A DNA stretch of 64,000 nt from Corylus avellana (GCF_901000735.1 NC_081545.1:21786100-21850099), one strand, 5' to 3'; counted from the first letter of the stretch, positions 23,087 through 34,840 are shown. A program made the numbers and translations. Notes: generated from the letters alone by a model not told the origin.

Positions 23087-24370
23087 TAAGTGTGATATGT
23101 CATTTACTCTTATTTCTTTTCTATCAATTGACAGTTTTTTAAAGCTATTTAAAAAAATAGTAATCACCACTTGTGATTTTTAGACATGAGTCTTATAAAT
23201 AGAAGTTGCATATTACAAGCTCTATCAAGATATTAAAAGAAAATCTTTTTAACTAAAGCTCCAATAAATATGCAAAGTATCATGCCCAACCAAATAATAA
23301 TCAACTATTATTGGCTCATTGTCATAAATATGTTATTGGTATCATTCTTATGACATGATAAATTTCTCAAATACCAAATGAACCTTAATAAGAACATCAA
23401 TAATCACATATATTTTATTTTGAATCATCATATCAGAGAAATTTGAAAGCTAAATGGTATATATGAGGAATTACCAAATAACTTATAGTGTTTATGCTAA
23501 TATAGCATGTCATAGCTAACATAAATGCTAGATACTATTTCTTTTTTTGAAATAGATGAATCAATAGAAGCCACCGCTTATCATATACAAATTCATGTAA
23601 TTATAAAATTTTGCACCAGCTTTAATTCAATCAAGGAGGACCATCATAACTTCAAATTTTTTTTTTTTTTTATTTATTTAATAAATGAAATTGTATATTA
23701 TGTCTTGAAAAAAATAAATCAAGATCTATGAATCATAATTTAAGAACTCACAGCGGAGCCAACTATTTTACCAATATCCTCCAAAATAGATTGTCGCCAC
23801 TACACACCAATTAGGTGTCGTGAGAACCGATCAACTCAATACGCGCACCATATCTCATTTTCCTATCATATGCTTTCCTGCAAGAATCTTTAGCAATGTA
23901 GTATTCTCTGCACACAATTAGCAACGTCTATGTATTTTCTCCATCACGAAAATGAATAATCACTCACAGTTATTATTATTAATTTACATTGATGTTTTCT
24001 AGCCAAGCTTAGCACAACATAACAAAAAATGCTAAGTTCTAAAAAATCCATAGAAGGCTTAACTCTTTTTATTGTAAGAATAGTAACCCAACAACAAAAG
24101 ATTATTTGACAATCAATGAATTGAGTTCAAATAATTGAAAACTCTTACAATCAAAATATTTTCATTTTCAACAACTACACAAGAAATTAAATTCTTTTTT
24201 TTTGATAAATGAATACAAAATCTTTCCACTCAAATATTTGATTTCATCTTTCTCATATGCGAATTGCATACTACAAACTCTTATAGTATTTGCCTTCTTA
24301 TAAGTTTAAATACTATTGTTATGATACTAATCAAAATATTTGTGCAACCATCATGGTCAACCTTTAAGAT
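23087..24370. other. AT-rich interior of the copia element
   Basis: No gag-like coding was found on the minus strand. There is no good TGGTATCAGAGC primer site next to the right LTR (the minus strand reads TCTTAAAGGTTGACC there). It may be a long non-coding leader or replaced sequence. Confidence 0.5.
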
Positions 24371-24706
24371 TGTTGAAAATAATTTTGGATGGTGCACAAA
24401 TTCTCATTGATATAAAATAATTACAATATGAATATTAACAATAAAATAAATAAAATACAATAGATGAAAATAGAGTATGGAAAGATCTCACAATGCTATA
24501 GAATCACGCAAGAGCGTTGTCCTTAAAGGTTGATTCGTGCCTCCCGGAGTGAATAACTCGGTGTGATCGGATCATTTGACACGCAACCTCCCAGGATTAG
24601 ACTATAGCGTCTACCTTCGTTAAGGACGCACTTCCAATAACGAAGAGTAATAGAACAACCCAAATCTTTTCTTGTAGAACAACAAATACATAATTGAAAA
24701 CATAGA

Positions 24707-24763
<57 letters not shown>

Positions 24764-25198
24764 AAATGCTCTTTTGTGTATGTTATATTGACAAGAAGGT
24801 TGGCTTAATATATAGAAATGAAGCTCACGTTTTCCTTCTTAAAGAGAATCTTTTAATATCCAAAGCCTTGAATGACTTCATGACCAAACGGTAAAAAATG
24901 CTTGGAAACCATAAAAAAAATCATTAGACCTTGTTAATGTCAAAGGTCAAAACTGTTGAACAATTAAAACCATGGAATTGTTAATGGCCAACGGCTAGAA
25001 ACAATAAAAGTGAAAATCAATAGAAACAATAAAAGTGAAAATCAACGTATGGAGAAACTCAATGCCCTTAATGACCAAACGGTCACAAAAAATTATTTCT
25101 CAAAGAAGCCACTAGCAAATATCAAACAAAGAATAAAAGGGCTTATGGAAAAAGAAAACAAGAAAACAATTTGTTTGTAACACACATATATTACAACA
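24371..25198 (-). repeat. 5' LTR of copia element (right on the plus strand)
   Basis: 828 bp, nearly identical to 21004-21829. Confidence 0.9.
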
Positions 25199-25453
25199 GT
25201 GGATGCTTTCAAGTCTGGGTTAGATGAGAATAGGTTTGTGGGTTCGTCGGGCATAGGTTTGTATTCTAGAAATGGAGATATTGAAGACGCATATAGAGTG
25301 TTTGATGAAATAGCTGACAAAGATGTCGTTTATGCATCGATGATCACTGGGTATGCTCAGTGCAGCGATCATCGTGGGTGTGAGGCTGTGTGTGTCGCTC
25401 ACAATATGCAGAAGCAACAGCTGGATCAACCGTTGGAGAAGGTGAATGTTTGA
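25199..25453 (+). pseudogene. PPR-protein gene relic, downstream part
   Basis: Continuing the frame across the copia insertion, it reads DAFKSGLDENRFVGSSGIG, LYSRNGDIEDAYRVFDEI and DVVYASMITGYAQ, a textbook PLS-type PPR pair (KSG.D....V...I.LYS..G....A..VFD). After SMITGYAQ the similarity is lost. It is too short for a functional PPR gene. Confidence 0.75.
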
Positions 25454-25712
25454 AAATATGATTGTTTTAAAAAAGATAATTAAAAATGAGAAATAATATT
25501 TAAAACGAGTAAAAAATCTTCTAGAATTTATTAAAAAAATAAGTAATTAAAGTAGAGAATGTTTTGCTTTTTGAATAACTAGAATAGAGAACATTGCTAG
25601 AGATGATGCTTAGCCTTCGCAATTTGACTTTAAATTTTGCCATTCGTGTTAACAACAATATATCTTTATATGAGTTGAGTGCAATGCGTTGAGGGCTAAT
25701 CCACGTAGCACA

Positions 25713-26153
25713 GGCTAGTGGTGGAGCTATGAGGGTAGTGGTGGAGCTATGAGGGGCACTCCAGTGGTGAAGCTACGAGGGGCTCTCTCACGTATTTAAT
25801 TATTAATTTAATTTTAAAAAACATTATTTCAATATTGCAGCTACTACTTTTTTAAATTTTATTTGGAAGTATAAGCATTAAATTTTGGCCATTTGCAACT
25901 TAATGTTTAGTTTACGTTGTTTTGGAGAAAATCAAATACAAAGTACACGGAATTTTTTTTTCAAAAAAAGAAGATTATTATTGCCAAAGCTTTGTAACGG
26001 TACGAAAGTAAATGTCTATAGGCGAAAGCTTATTATTGTCTTTCTATACAAATATAATATTATTTTATATTATTAATTATTAGTCCCCTCGTATAAAATT
26101 AAAAATTTATTAGTCTTGCCCCTATATGAGCCAGATCCTAGCTTTGCCACTAG
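25713..26153. mobile_element. MITE-like element with terminal inverted repeats
   Basis: GGCTAGTGGTGGAGCTA at 25713 is mirrored by TAGCTTTGCCACTAGGC near 26137-26153. Inside the left end the ~20-bp unit GTAGTGGTGGAGCTATGAGG is duplicated. The rest is AT-rich. Ends of this type (TAGTGG.GGAGC) are common in plant non-autonomous elements. The target duplication is not clear. Confidence 0.5.
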
Positions 26154-26257
26154 GCAAGCTCATCTAATCGAAAAGGGTTGGCCTGAATGGAGTCACAATT
26201 TTGGGCCAAAATGTAGAAAATCTTTGCCAATTGGCTTAGCGAGTACTTTATGATGGG

Positions 26258-26530
26258 TGTCAAGGGTAAGTCTCAATATAATCTCTAAGTTCTAGTTCAA
26301 GATAAAGCTTCTCATGATAATCCTCAAGATAAATATCACAAAGCTACAACTGATAAGCATCAAAGGAGTTAGAGTCTAAGTGCATGCGTTTATCTATTTT
26401 AGAATTCAAATGTATTTTCATATCTATAAAATATTATCTCATGTAACAATTTCTATTATAAATACAAAGTCTATACCAGTGTTATGGTAAGATAGCACAA
26501 TACAAAAACATCTAATTGTTAAGTTCTTTA
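26258..26530 (+). repeat. 5' LTR of the old copia element
   Basis: Starts TGTCAAGG and ends TTAAGTTCTTTA; the canonical CA end is lost. Confidence 0.85.
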
Positions 26531-26694
26531 TAGTATCAAGAGCCTTCCTTCCACATAGGTCAGTCTTTTTTTTCTTGCTCTCCATCCCCTTTTCGGAAAA
26601 AATATATATTTTTCCTCTCTCAGTTTTTCGTTCCCTACTCCCCATCCCTTGCATAAAATTTTTTACTTACCTCTCTACCTCTTCTCAGCGGCAA

Positions 26695-27674
26695 TGACTG
26701 ATGCATCCTCTTCACTCGTGGTTCCCTCCCCAACTGCCTTCACTGCCACAATCACCACTGCAGTTGTTACCCTCCACAACTCTGTCACACACAAGCTTAC
26801 CAAAGACAATTATCATTTGTGGAAGGCTACGATTGTGCCCATTCTCAAAGGCCACTCCATCTATGGCTTCATCAGCGGCTCTCTCACTCTCCCACCTCCA
26901 ACCGTGACCACTACCACTGATGGAGTTGCTACTATCACACCAAATCCAGATTACTCAACATGGCATTAGCAGGACCAACTAATCCCGGTTGCACTTACCT
27001 CCTCCTTAACGAAGTCCATTCTGACTTATGTGCTCAAGTGTACCACGTCCCATGAAGTCTAGTTCACACTTGAACGATTGTTCACCTCTCATTCACAGGC
27101 CCGCCTTATGCAAGTCCATCTCCAACTTGCAACTCTCAAGAAGGGCGATTCCTCCATCTCTGATTATTTTCATAAATTCAAGAGCCTCGTGGACACTCTT
27201 GTTGTCGTTGATCAGGCACTCAATAATTTCGAGCTAACCACTTTTCTCCTTACAGGTCTTGGGTCAGACTATGACTCCTTTGTCACATCCGTTACGACCC
27301 GTGTGGACCCTATCACGATTGAAAACCTATATGGGCACCTTCTTGCCCATGAGCAACGCCTCTCTCACAATGCTACAACCCTACATGTTGCCTCTGCAGG
27401 TGCAAATTTTGTGGCTAAAAATAGGCCTACCTGTGGACGTGGTGGCTGCTACTCTTCATCCAATTTTGTCTCTGGCCGTAGTGGGCGATACCATCATCAT
27501 TATCGTCAACCCAACCAATTTGGAAACTGGCGTGGAAGGGTGCGTGGTGGATGTCCCCCTCACTTTCAACCCTGCCTCTTTTGTCAAGTATGCCAAAAAC
27601 CTGGCCATGCAGCTCTCACCTGCCACCACCGCTTTGATGAGTCCTTTCAACAAGAGAATACCTCCAACGCTTAG
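26695..27674 (+). pseudogene. Copia gag remnant with CCHC zinc knuckle
   Basis: The frame from ATG 26695 has KLTKDNYHLWKATIVPIL, typical of the gag N-terminus. It is stopped at about 26967 and resumes near 27078 with the UBN2-type SDYFHKFKSLVDTL and FLLTGLGSDYDSFV. A knuckle CQVCQKPGHAALTC near 27583-27624 follows (C-x2-C-x4-H-x4-C). Confidence 0.85.
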
Positions 27675-28780
27675 GCCTACGTTGCTACACCTCATTATCT
27701 TGAGGATCATAATTGGTACCCAGACTCCTGGACTTCACACCACATCACATCGGATCTTGCCAATCTCAACTTAAAGGCTGAGGAGTATGGTGGCTCTGAC
27801 CAAATCCGTGTTGGTAATGGTACTAGGCTCTCTATCAAGCATATTGGGACTGCCCAAATTTCTACTCCATCCTTTCAATTTAAATTACATAATGTTTTCC
27901 ATGTTCCTTAAATTAAGAAAAAGTTACTATCTGTGCATCAATTTACCAAAGCTACAAAAACTTATTTTGAGTTTAACCCATATCATTTTTTTAAGGACCA
28001 AGTTATAGGGAACTCTCTTCTGCACAAGCGGAGTAATCAAGGGCTCTATATCATCCCTTCTCTTTCATTTGTTAATAAATCGCGTGAACCAACTACCTTG
28101 GTGGGTGAATGCGTGTCTATGTCAAGCTGGCATTCCTGCTTGGGTCATCATTCAAGTTTCCTTTCCTGCAAAATAAGAAGGATTTCACGTCTTGCACTGC
28201 TTGTCTTGGATCCAAGAGTCATCAACTAGCTTTCTCCAAATCTCTACATCGTAGCAAATTTCCTTTAGAATTATTGAACACAGATGTTTGGGGTCCTTCC
28301 CCCATCTGTTCAAAATCTGGTTTTAGATATTATGTTTCATATACAGATGATTTTAGTCGATATTCCTGGCTTTTTCCAATTATGCACAAAAGTGATGTCT
28401 ATGATATTTTTATTCAATTTCAATCCTATATTGAACGCTTTTTCAACACAAAAATCAAGTGTGTTCAATTTGATTTACCGCTCCCTCCATAAATATTTTA
28501 AACAAAATGGCATCTCTCATAGACTATCTTGTCCTCATACCTATCAACAAAATGGGGCTATTGAGAGAAGACACTGACACATTGTCGAAACAACCATCCT
28601 ATCTCATGCGTCTGTTCCTCTAAGCTTTTGGGAAGATGCCTTTGTCACTGTCTGTTATCTTATAAATCCCATGCCGACAAATGCACTGCAAAAAAAATCT
28701 TCATTCGAAGTTTTTTTCAAAATCCAACCCGACTTCAAATTTTTGAAAGTCTTTGGTTTAACTTGCTAGCCAAACTTGCA
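27675..28780 (+). pseudogene. Copia protease/integrase remnant
   Basis: Broken frames include a GAG-pre-integrase block (SSWHSCLGHHSS), the integrase core start LLNTDVWGP, YTDDFSRYSW, and QQNGAIERRH carrying the last acidic residue of the DDE triad. The frames change several times (near 28130-28170 and 28480). Confidence 0.8.
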
Positions 28781-29625
28781 ACCATACAATGTCAATAAGT
28801 TGCAACCTCGGTCTATCCAGTGTCTCTTTCTTGGGTATAGTCTTCTACCCAAAGGTTACAAATGTCTTCATCTTTCAACAGGTAGATTCTACTTGCCCAA
28901 GCTGTAATTTTCTCTCCTCCCACTGTCCCTATCACATGAGTCAATCTTGGGTCCAATTCCCTTTCAAATCTTACTCCTCTAGCCCGTGAGGTCTTCATTT
29001 GCAGTAAGAGTGCAACTGACAGCCCCTTCACCAATGCCCAGCCTCACCAACGTCATTCATCACATGCCTAACAACACACCTACACCTGCACACATGTCCT
29101 CACTTGCGCCCATACCAACCCAAGCAGTGACTAGTCCCTCTCACATGTTCGTAGCTCACCCAGCCCTTGCCATATTTGTAGACCATCCAGCTGCTACAAT
29201 ATCCATAGATCACCCAGCTACAAGCGAGCCTACCACTACGCCTCTCTCTCACACTCACCCCAACACAACCAATGATATGTCCCTTTCTCACCTAGCTACA
29301 TCTCAGCTCACACCTTTGCCTTTCACTTCTACCAACAACACTCACTCCATGATTATACGAGCAAAACATGGTATTTCAAAACCAAAAATACCCTTTCATA
29401 GTACCATAAGATATCCCCTCTCTCATGTGCTCCTAATCGAAGCTATCTTGGATTTAGTGGAACCAACTTGTTATTCCTCTACCATCAAGCACCCAAAATG
29501 GAGGAAAGCAATGAACTGTGAATTTGATGCCCTATTACAGAATCAGACATGAAAATTAGTTTCCTCTTCATAGGCTCAAAATGTTGTAGGCTGCAAATGG
29601 GTCTTCTGCATCAAATGACGGGCTA

Positions 29626-30438
29626 ATGACTCGAGGTGAAAGATACGAAGCACATCTTGTTGCCAAGGGCTTCCATCAACAACCTGGGACGGATTTTGGT
29701 GAAACTTTCAGCCCTGTAATAAAACCCATTATAGTACGCACAGTTCTTTCTCTTGCAATTTCTAATGGTTGGGCAATTCGTCAAATTGACGTTAACAATG
29801 CCTTTCTACATGGGGTATTATCTAAAGAAGTCTACATGACTCAACCCCTCGGATTCACTCATCCCCAATTTCCCATGCATATATGCAAGCTGCAAAAAGC
29901 TCAATACGGGCTTAAACAAGCCCCCCGAGCATGGTTTTCACAGTTAAGCACTCGTTTAATTGCTCTTGGTTTTCATGGCTCAAAATCTGATACGTCATTG
30001 TTCATATACAAATCTGCTTCATTGATCATGTATGTTCTTATTTATGTGGATGACATAATTATTACTTGCTCCTTAGCATTTGCCATTATTGATTTGATCT
30101 CACAGCTACACTCTGATTTTGCTATCAAAGATCTTGGAAGTCTGAATTTTTTTCTAGGCATTGAGGTCCTCCATCATTCGGGCATCACATTTTTGTGTCA
30201 GCAGCGGTATATCTTAGACCTACTAAACTGCACACAAATGTGTGATGCGAAGCCAATTGTCTCACCAATGGCTACATCCACCAGTCTCTCGGCCTTTGAA
30301 AGGACGAATTTTGACCCCACCCTCTACCAAAGCACAATTGGAGCTCTCCAATATTTGTGCATCACAAAACCAGAAATTGCTTCCACGGTCAACAAGCTGT
30401 CACAATTCATGCACAAACCTCTTGTTCCCCATTGGTAG
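29626..30438 (+). pseudogene. Copia reverse transcriptase remnant
   Basis: A 270-codon open stretch contains HLVAKGFHQQPGTDFGETFS, QIDVNNAFLHG, QYGLKQAPRAW and the catalytic YVDDII. It stops within the connection domain (stop near 30436). It is not a host gene. Confidence 0.9.
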
Positions 30439-30985
30439 GCTGCTAAGCGTCTACTACGATATCTTAAATAGACAATGTCGTTTGGCCTACAATTTCGATG
30501 CTCTTCTTCCACATTAATTCAAGCCTTCTTTGACGCAGATTGTGTAGGCTCTCGGGATGATCATCATTCTACAAGAGGATTTTTTATTTTTCTTGGTCCC
30601 AATCTTATCTCCTAGAGCTGTCGTAAGCAACCAACAGTTGCTCACTCTAGCACTGAGGCTGAATATAAAGTCCTTGCAAACGCTGCTACTAACATCTAAT
30701 GGCTGAAATCATTATTGAATGAACTCGGTGTCCATTCAGACAAATCTCCAATTTTGTGGTGTGACAACATTGGTGCGACTTATCTTTCATCTAATCCAGT
30801 TTATCATATACGTATGAAGCACATAGAGATAGATTTTCATTTTGTCTGCGATATGGTCAATAAGAAGATGCTTGACATTTGATTTCCATCCACAAAAGAT
30901 CAGCTTGTGGACGTATTTACCAAGTCTCTATCATCTACTCGGTTTGCCTCTCTTTGGTCCAAGCTTAACGTTGTTACTTTACCGT
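30439..30985 (+). pseudogene. Copia RNase H remnant
   Basis: The frame carries stops but reads [35 protein letters not shown] and [11 protein letters not shown], the RNase H order of copia elements, just before the polypurine tract and 3' LTR. Confidence 0.85.
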
Positions 30986-31001
30986 TGAACATGAGAGGGC
31001 G

Positions 31002-31274
31002 TATTAAGGATACATCTCAATATAATCTCCAAGTTCAAGTACAAGATAAAGCTCCTCAAGATAATCCTTAAGATAAATATCACACAACTACAACTGATAA
31101 GCATCAAAGGAGTTAGAGTCTAAGTACATGTGTTTATCTATTTTAAAATTCAAATGTATTTTCATATCTGTAAAATATTACCTCATGTAATAATTTCTAT
31201 TATAAATACAAAGTCTATGCCAGTTTTATGGTAAGACAGTACAATACAGAAACATCTAATTATTAAGTTCTTTA
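31002..31274 (+). repeat. 3' LTR of the old copia element
   Basis: 273 bp, same length as the 5' LTR. It begins TATTAAGG where TG would be expected. Confidence 0.85.
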
Positions 31275-31279
31275 ATGGG

Positions 31280-32760
31280 GAGCCAACTTGTTCTATCATG
31301 GCCATGGAGGGCGCACAACCCATCCTATGCTCCACCACGGAGAACCCATAGCCGATGCTCTACATGAATGGCTCACAACCTAGTTGATATTGTACTTGGG
31401 AGGATTGACAACCTAGCCTATTCATACCTTGGTTGATCACCCATCATGTACTCTATTCAAAAGGGTTGACGATCCAACCTATTTGGGCCCTGGTCGATCA
31501 CACATCTCATACTCTACTCAAGATTATATTCTTGTTCCTACTGAGTGATTGATCACTCCAACAAACTAATTGATCACAGGGTTAAGTAACCCTAGTGTGA
31601 TCGATCACAACCATTTTAGTTATTGATATTGGCTAGTCAGAAAGCGATTTGAATACATCAAAGAGTTTCGGATGTAAGGATTTTTTTATAAAGTCATCTT
31701 TAGGCCAACCCCTATCAATCATTTGGTCTTCTAGGGCTTCCAAGGTGCTTAGGAGAGAGAGAGAGAGAGAGAGAAAGGTGGTAGCTTTGAGTGGGTTTCA
31801 GAGATTAAGGCCCCACAATGTGAGAATCATTGTTCTTGCTTGTGTTTCACGTGTTATTCACTATCTTCCTTGTAGTTGGGGTGTGTGTGTGTGTTGTGTT
31901 CATTTTACATGTTCTAAGCATGAGATCTAACCAAAGGTTTAAGCTTTTTAAAGAAGAACCTACCTTTAAGTTGTTTGTTTTTTTAATTGGACCAAATAGG
32001 TTTAAATATGAGCTTTAGGCTTTATGGGTGGATGAGGACTGTCCATCGAAGCTTTTTGATGGCTGATATTGGCGAGTTTGTAAATTTGATGAATTTTTGG
32101 TTTTCCTGCGCAAATTTCGGTCTTCAGGTGTTTGAAGGTCTTAGATGAGTTAAATGGGTGGCCTTTTTGAGTCTTACGGCCTTTAGAGGCCTTACAAGAT
32201 CTTTAAAAAAAAAAGTGATTTTTCAAATGTAGAAGATGATAAACAATATCGTAATTGATCTCCCTTGAGCAGTGGTTGATCACCCTCAGTGTGATTGATC
32301 AACCTTAAAATGTGAACGATAATCACCCCTAAGATGTGTGTAATGCCCCCAAATTAAATAATTACATTTACTTAATTTGAAGTGTTACTTGTAGTGTCTT
32401 TAAATTAATTAATTGGTAAATAACTAAATTCACTACACAACACTAATTACCAAAGTATACTACAGTGAAATGCGAGAATTAATGATTTGAGTCAACTAAC
32501 ATAAATCCATAAACATCAACATGTATCATCAATATAGACTCAGAGCTTCCAAACAAACATTACTGACAAGTTAACAACTAAATTCTGCAAACCTAAATGT
32601 TCGAGCCATTTGCCCGACTTCTTCATCCCAACGAATTTCACACTCTACATTCTGCTAACTTATTAATGTGCAAAACACCGAGTAGTTCTATAGGTAGAAG
32701 TTACTATGTAACTAGGGGTGTAAACGAGTAGAGTTTGGGCGAAGTTACTGTGTAACCCTA
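31280..32760. other. Unassigned repeat-like sequence rich in TGATCGATCA-type motifs
   Basis: No coding frame recognised. TTGATCAC, GTCGATCAC, TGATCGATCAC and similar motifs recur about eight times between 31430 and 32310, with a (GA)n tract near 31752-31775 and a (GT)n tract near 31880. Positions 32690-32750 hold TAGGGGTGTAAACGAGTAGA between two near-identical GAAGTTACTRTGTAAC copies, resembling a hAT-type scrap. Possibly an LTR of an unrecognised element. Confidence 0.4.
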
Positions 32761-32763
32761 AAA

Positions 32764-32813
32764 CATCACGTGACCTACACGTGATTTTTTACCCCTTCCA
32801 TACCCGTTATACC
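32764..32813. repeat. Left (inner) terminal inverted repeat of the MULE
   Basis: Matches the reverse complement of 48721-48771, including the shared CCATACC.GTTATACC block. The similarity fades inward and stops abruptly outward. Confidence 0.7.
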
Positions 32814-33148
32814 CTCACCCTCAACCTTACAAGCTTAAATGTACAACACGACCCACATGAAGCTAAGGACCCACTCGAAGCTGAGGAACTACCCATGCTG
32901 AAGAACAAAAGTCAAAGTTGAGGAACTAGCTTCCACCCATTCGAAGCCGAAGAACGAAAGTCTCACCAACACATGTTCCCCTCTACCCGCGATGAGGTCA
33001 CGATGGTGAAGGAGTCCCACACGACGGCTCGGTGGGACGTCTAAAAGGGCATAAGCAAGACCAAGTACCCACTATCCACTATCGGTGAGGTTACGACGGT
33101 GAAAGACGGAGCACTCTGTGGGTGAGGTAAGCGATTCAGGATCGAGCT

Positions 33149-33616
33149 ATCTAATTTGCAAATGTGGGAGCAAAACAGTGATCAAAATAGCTTGCACAAC
33201 TAAAAATCATGGGAAAAGGTTTTTTGCTTGTGTAAATTATATAGTAAGATGTGTTTGATAATTTGATTTTTCACAGAAATTTAATTTTTTTCCATTATGC
33301 CTAAATAATTTAGTAATGGGTTAAACCCAAATTTGTGTGATTATGCAGAATGAAATAAAAAAAATAAAAATTTGTGGTTGCAATTTTTTTAAATGAGTTG
33401 AACCAGAAATTTGTGTGTAATGATCAAGTGATGTCGATGTTGATGGAGTGGCAGCAGGATTTGAAGTCTGAAAGTGCAATGATTGAAACCACAATCTTGA
33501 AATGCAAGATTGAACTTGCTAAGTACAAGTCAAAAATGGAAGTTGATGTTGCTAATTTTGTACTTAAACTTGAAAGTCAGAAGAATAAGTATCGTTCGAT
33601 GCAGTTGAAGTTTTGA
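33149..33616 (+). pseudogene. GRF-type zinc-finger / coiled-coil gene relic inside the MULE
   Basis: Exon 1 (about 33149-33243) reads LICKCGSKTVIKIACT and NHGKRFFACVNY. This matches the zf-GRF pattern C-x-C...NxGRxFxxC, with GKRF for GRRF. A GT donor follows. Exon 2 opens after TTATGCAG at 33349 and stays in frame: CGCNFFK, then TGA (33394) where the family has Trp. A shifted frame then encodes about 70 residues of coiled coil (NDQVMSMLMEWQQDLKSES, KYKSKMEVDVANFVLKLESQ) to the stop at 33616. GRF fingers bind nucleic acid in topoisomerase III, APE2 and many plant element-linked proteins. It converges on the MULE transposase. No start codon was found upstream; the copy is inactive. Confidence 0.68.
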
Positions 33617-34128
33617 GTTGCATTTGCATGTTGTTGGTGTCTTGTTGCTGTATTGATGTTTTTCCCTTCTTCTAATGGACTTGCATCAAGGCTGATGTTG
33701 AGCAGCTAAAGAAGACATTTGAAGTTGCATCTTTTTTTTTTATTGTCTTTATTTGTTAATCCAACTATTATCAAACTTGTGTCAATTAACGATTTTGCAA
33801 TGTTTTTTGGTACCCAACTATTGTACAAAATTTTGAATGCTTTGTATGAATTTTGTTGGTACAATTTAACAAGTCTACAAATGAAATTTGTTCACTAAAT
33901 TTATGGTATTTGAATTTGATGTTATCTTATTGCTTGCTGTTGTGATACCTTAATATGAAGAAATAAAAAAAAAAAAAAAAGGCTAAATGTTGTTATCCAC
34001 ACGTATTCAATTTAACCAAAATAACACCACAATAACACTATATTGTTTTAAAATGTATAAGCATGTCTAAAGTAATCCAACTAGTCAACAATTACATTCA
34101 GCAACTACTCAATCATCCCTATCAATAC

Positions 34129-34386
34129 GAGTGTTAAAAATTACCGGAGAATCGGAAACCGGAACAAGAAAACCGGGAAACCGGGGACCCATTTCCAGTT
34201 CTTGAAAAAACCAAAAACTGAGTACCCCGGTCCCGGTACCCGATTTTTACCGAGTTACCGGAATCAAGTGCATATATATATATATAAAAGCCGGTAACCG
34301 AGACCTCGGTTAACCAGGGTCCCAGTTCCCGGTTCCGGTCCCCGATTTTGGCCAAAAACTGGAAAACCGGACCGAGTTGACACCCC
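34129..34386. mobile_element. Non-autonomous hAT-type MITE rich in CCGG
   Basis: 258 bp, imperfect ends CGAGTGTTAA / GTTGACACCCC, flanked by 8-bp near-duplications TATCAATA (34121-34128) and TATCAACA (34387-34394). The body is packed with ACCGG/CCGGT words that pair across the element. Lies between the GRF relic and the end of the MULE transposase. Confidence 0.65.
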
Positions 34387-34840
34387 TATCAACAATTTCA
34401 ACAAATACATAATTCATAGTCCCAAACACTAAACAAATTACATAGATAATCTAATCCAAATCACCCAACTTAATAGTGAATCCAAAATGTAGCATAATAG
34501 CGAATCCACAAATTACATTGTTTCTAAATGTTCCCAAAAATATACATGACCACCATTTTTCCTTCATCCATTACAATGTTTACAAAATATGACATTTACA
34601 ACTATTAAGCGGTCAAACACAAAAAAGTTGACACAAAATGTTATAGTTCCCATATATTTTTTCTTCCCTTTGTTCTTTACTGATGTAGTGAACTTCTTTT
34701 TCCCCTTATCCATTCTTCGAACATGCTTCTAAAAACCTCGTGGATGCTTGTCAGCAGCTGTCTCCTAACCCTTTTGTATGTCAAAATTAGGTGGGGTAGC
34801 TCGAAATGTTATACCACCAACTCAGGGAGAACCCTAAGAG

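Larger units (their letters stand above)
21004..25198 (-). mobile_element. Ty1/copia element with nearly identical LTRs inside the PPR relic
   Basis: LTRs at 21004-21829 and 24371-25198 start TGTTGAAA and end TTACAACA. The host target GTGGA is duplicated at 20999-21003 and 25199-25203. The element lies on the minus strand: next to the left LTR the minus strand reads CATGTGGGGGA, a polypurine tract, and an RNase H remnant lies at 22986-22895. By hand the LTRs differ by about one substitution and a 2-bp A-run indel, so the insertion is recent. No gag, integrase or reverse transcriptase is visible in the 2.5-kb interior, but a 100-N gap interrupts it. Confidence 0.9.
26258..31274 (+). mobile_element. 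Old Ty1/copia element, all domains decayed
   Basis: Two 273-bp LTRs (26258-26530 and 31002-31274) are flanked by the 5-bp target duplication ATGGG (26253-26257, 31275-31279). TAGTATCAAGAGCC after the 5' LTR is a mutated primer site; GAGAGGGCG before the 3' LTR is the polypurine tract. Gag, GAG-pre-integrase, integrase, reverse transcriptase and RNase H follow in copia order, but frameshifts and stops interrupt them. By hand the LTRs differ at about 25 of 273 positions. Confidence 0.93.

Noticed and set aside
29626..30438. Host gene with a 270-codon open frame
   Set aside because: It is a copia reverse transcriptase (YVDDII, QIDVNNAFLHG) between two LTRs.
32690..32760. A complete small hAT insertion (TAGGGGTGTAAACG between GAAGTTACTRTGTAAC copies)
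   Set aside because: Only 28 bp with no second terminus; could be an excision scar, but the support is too thin.
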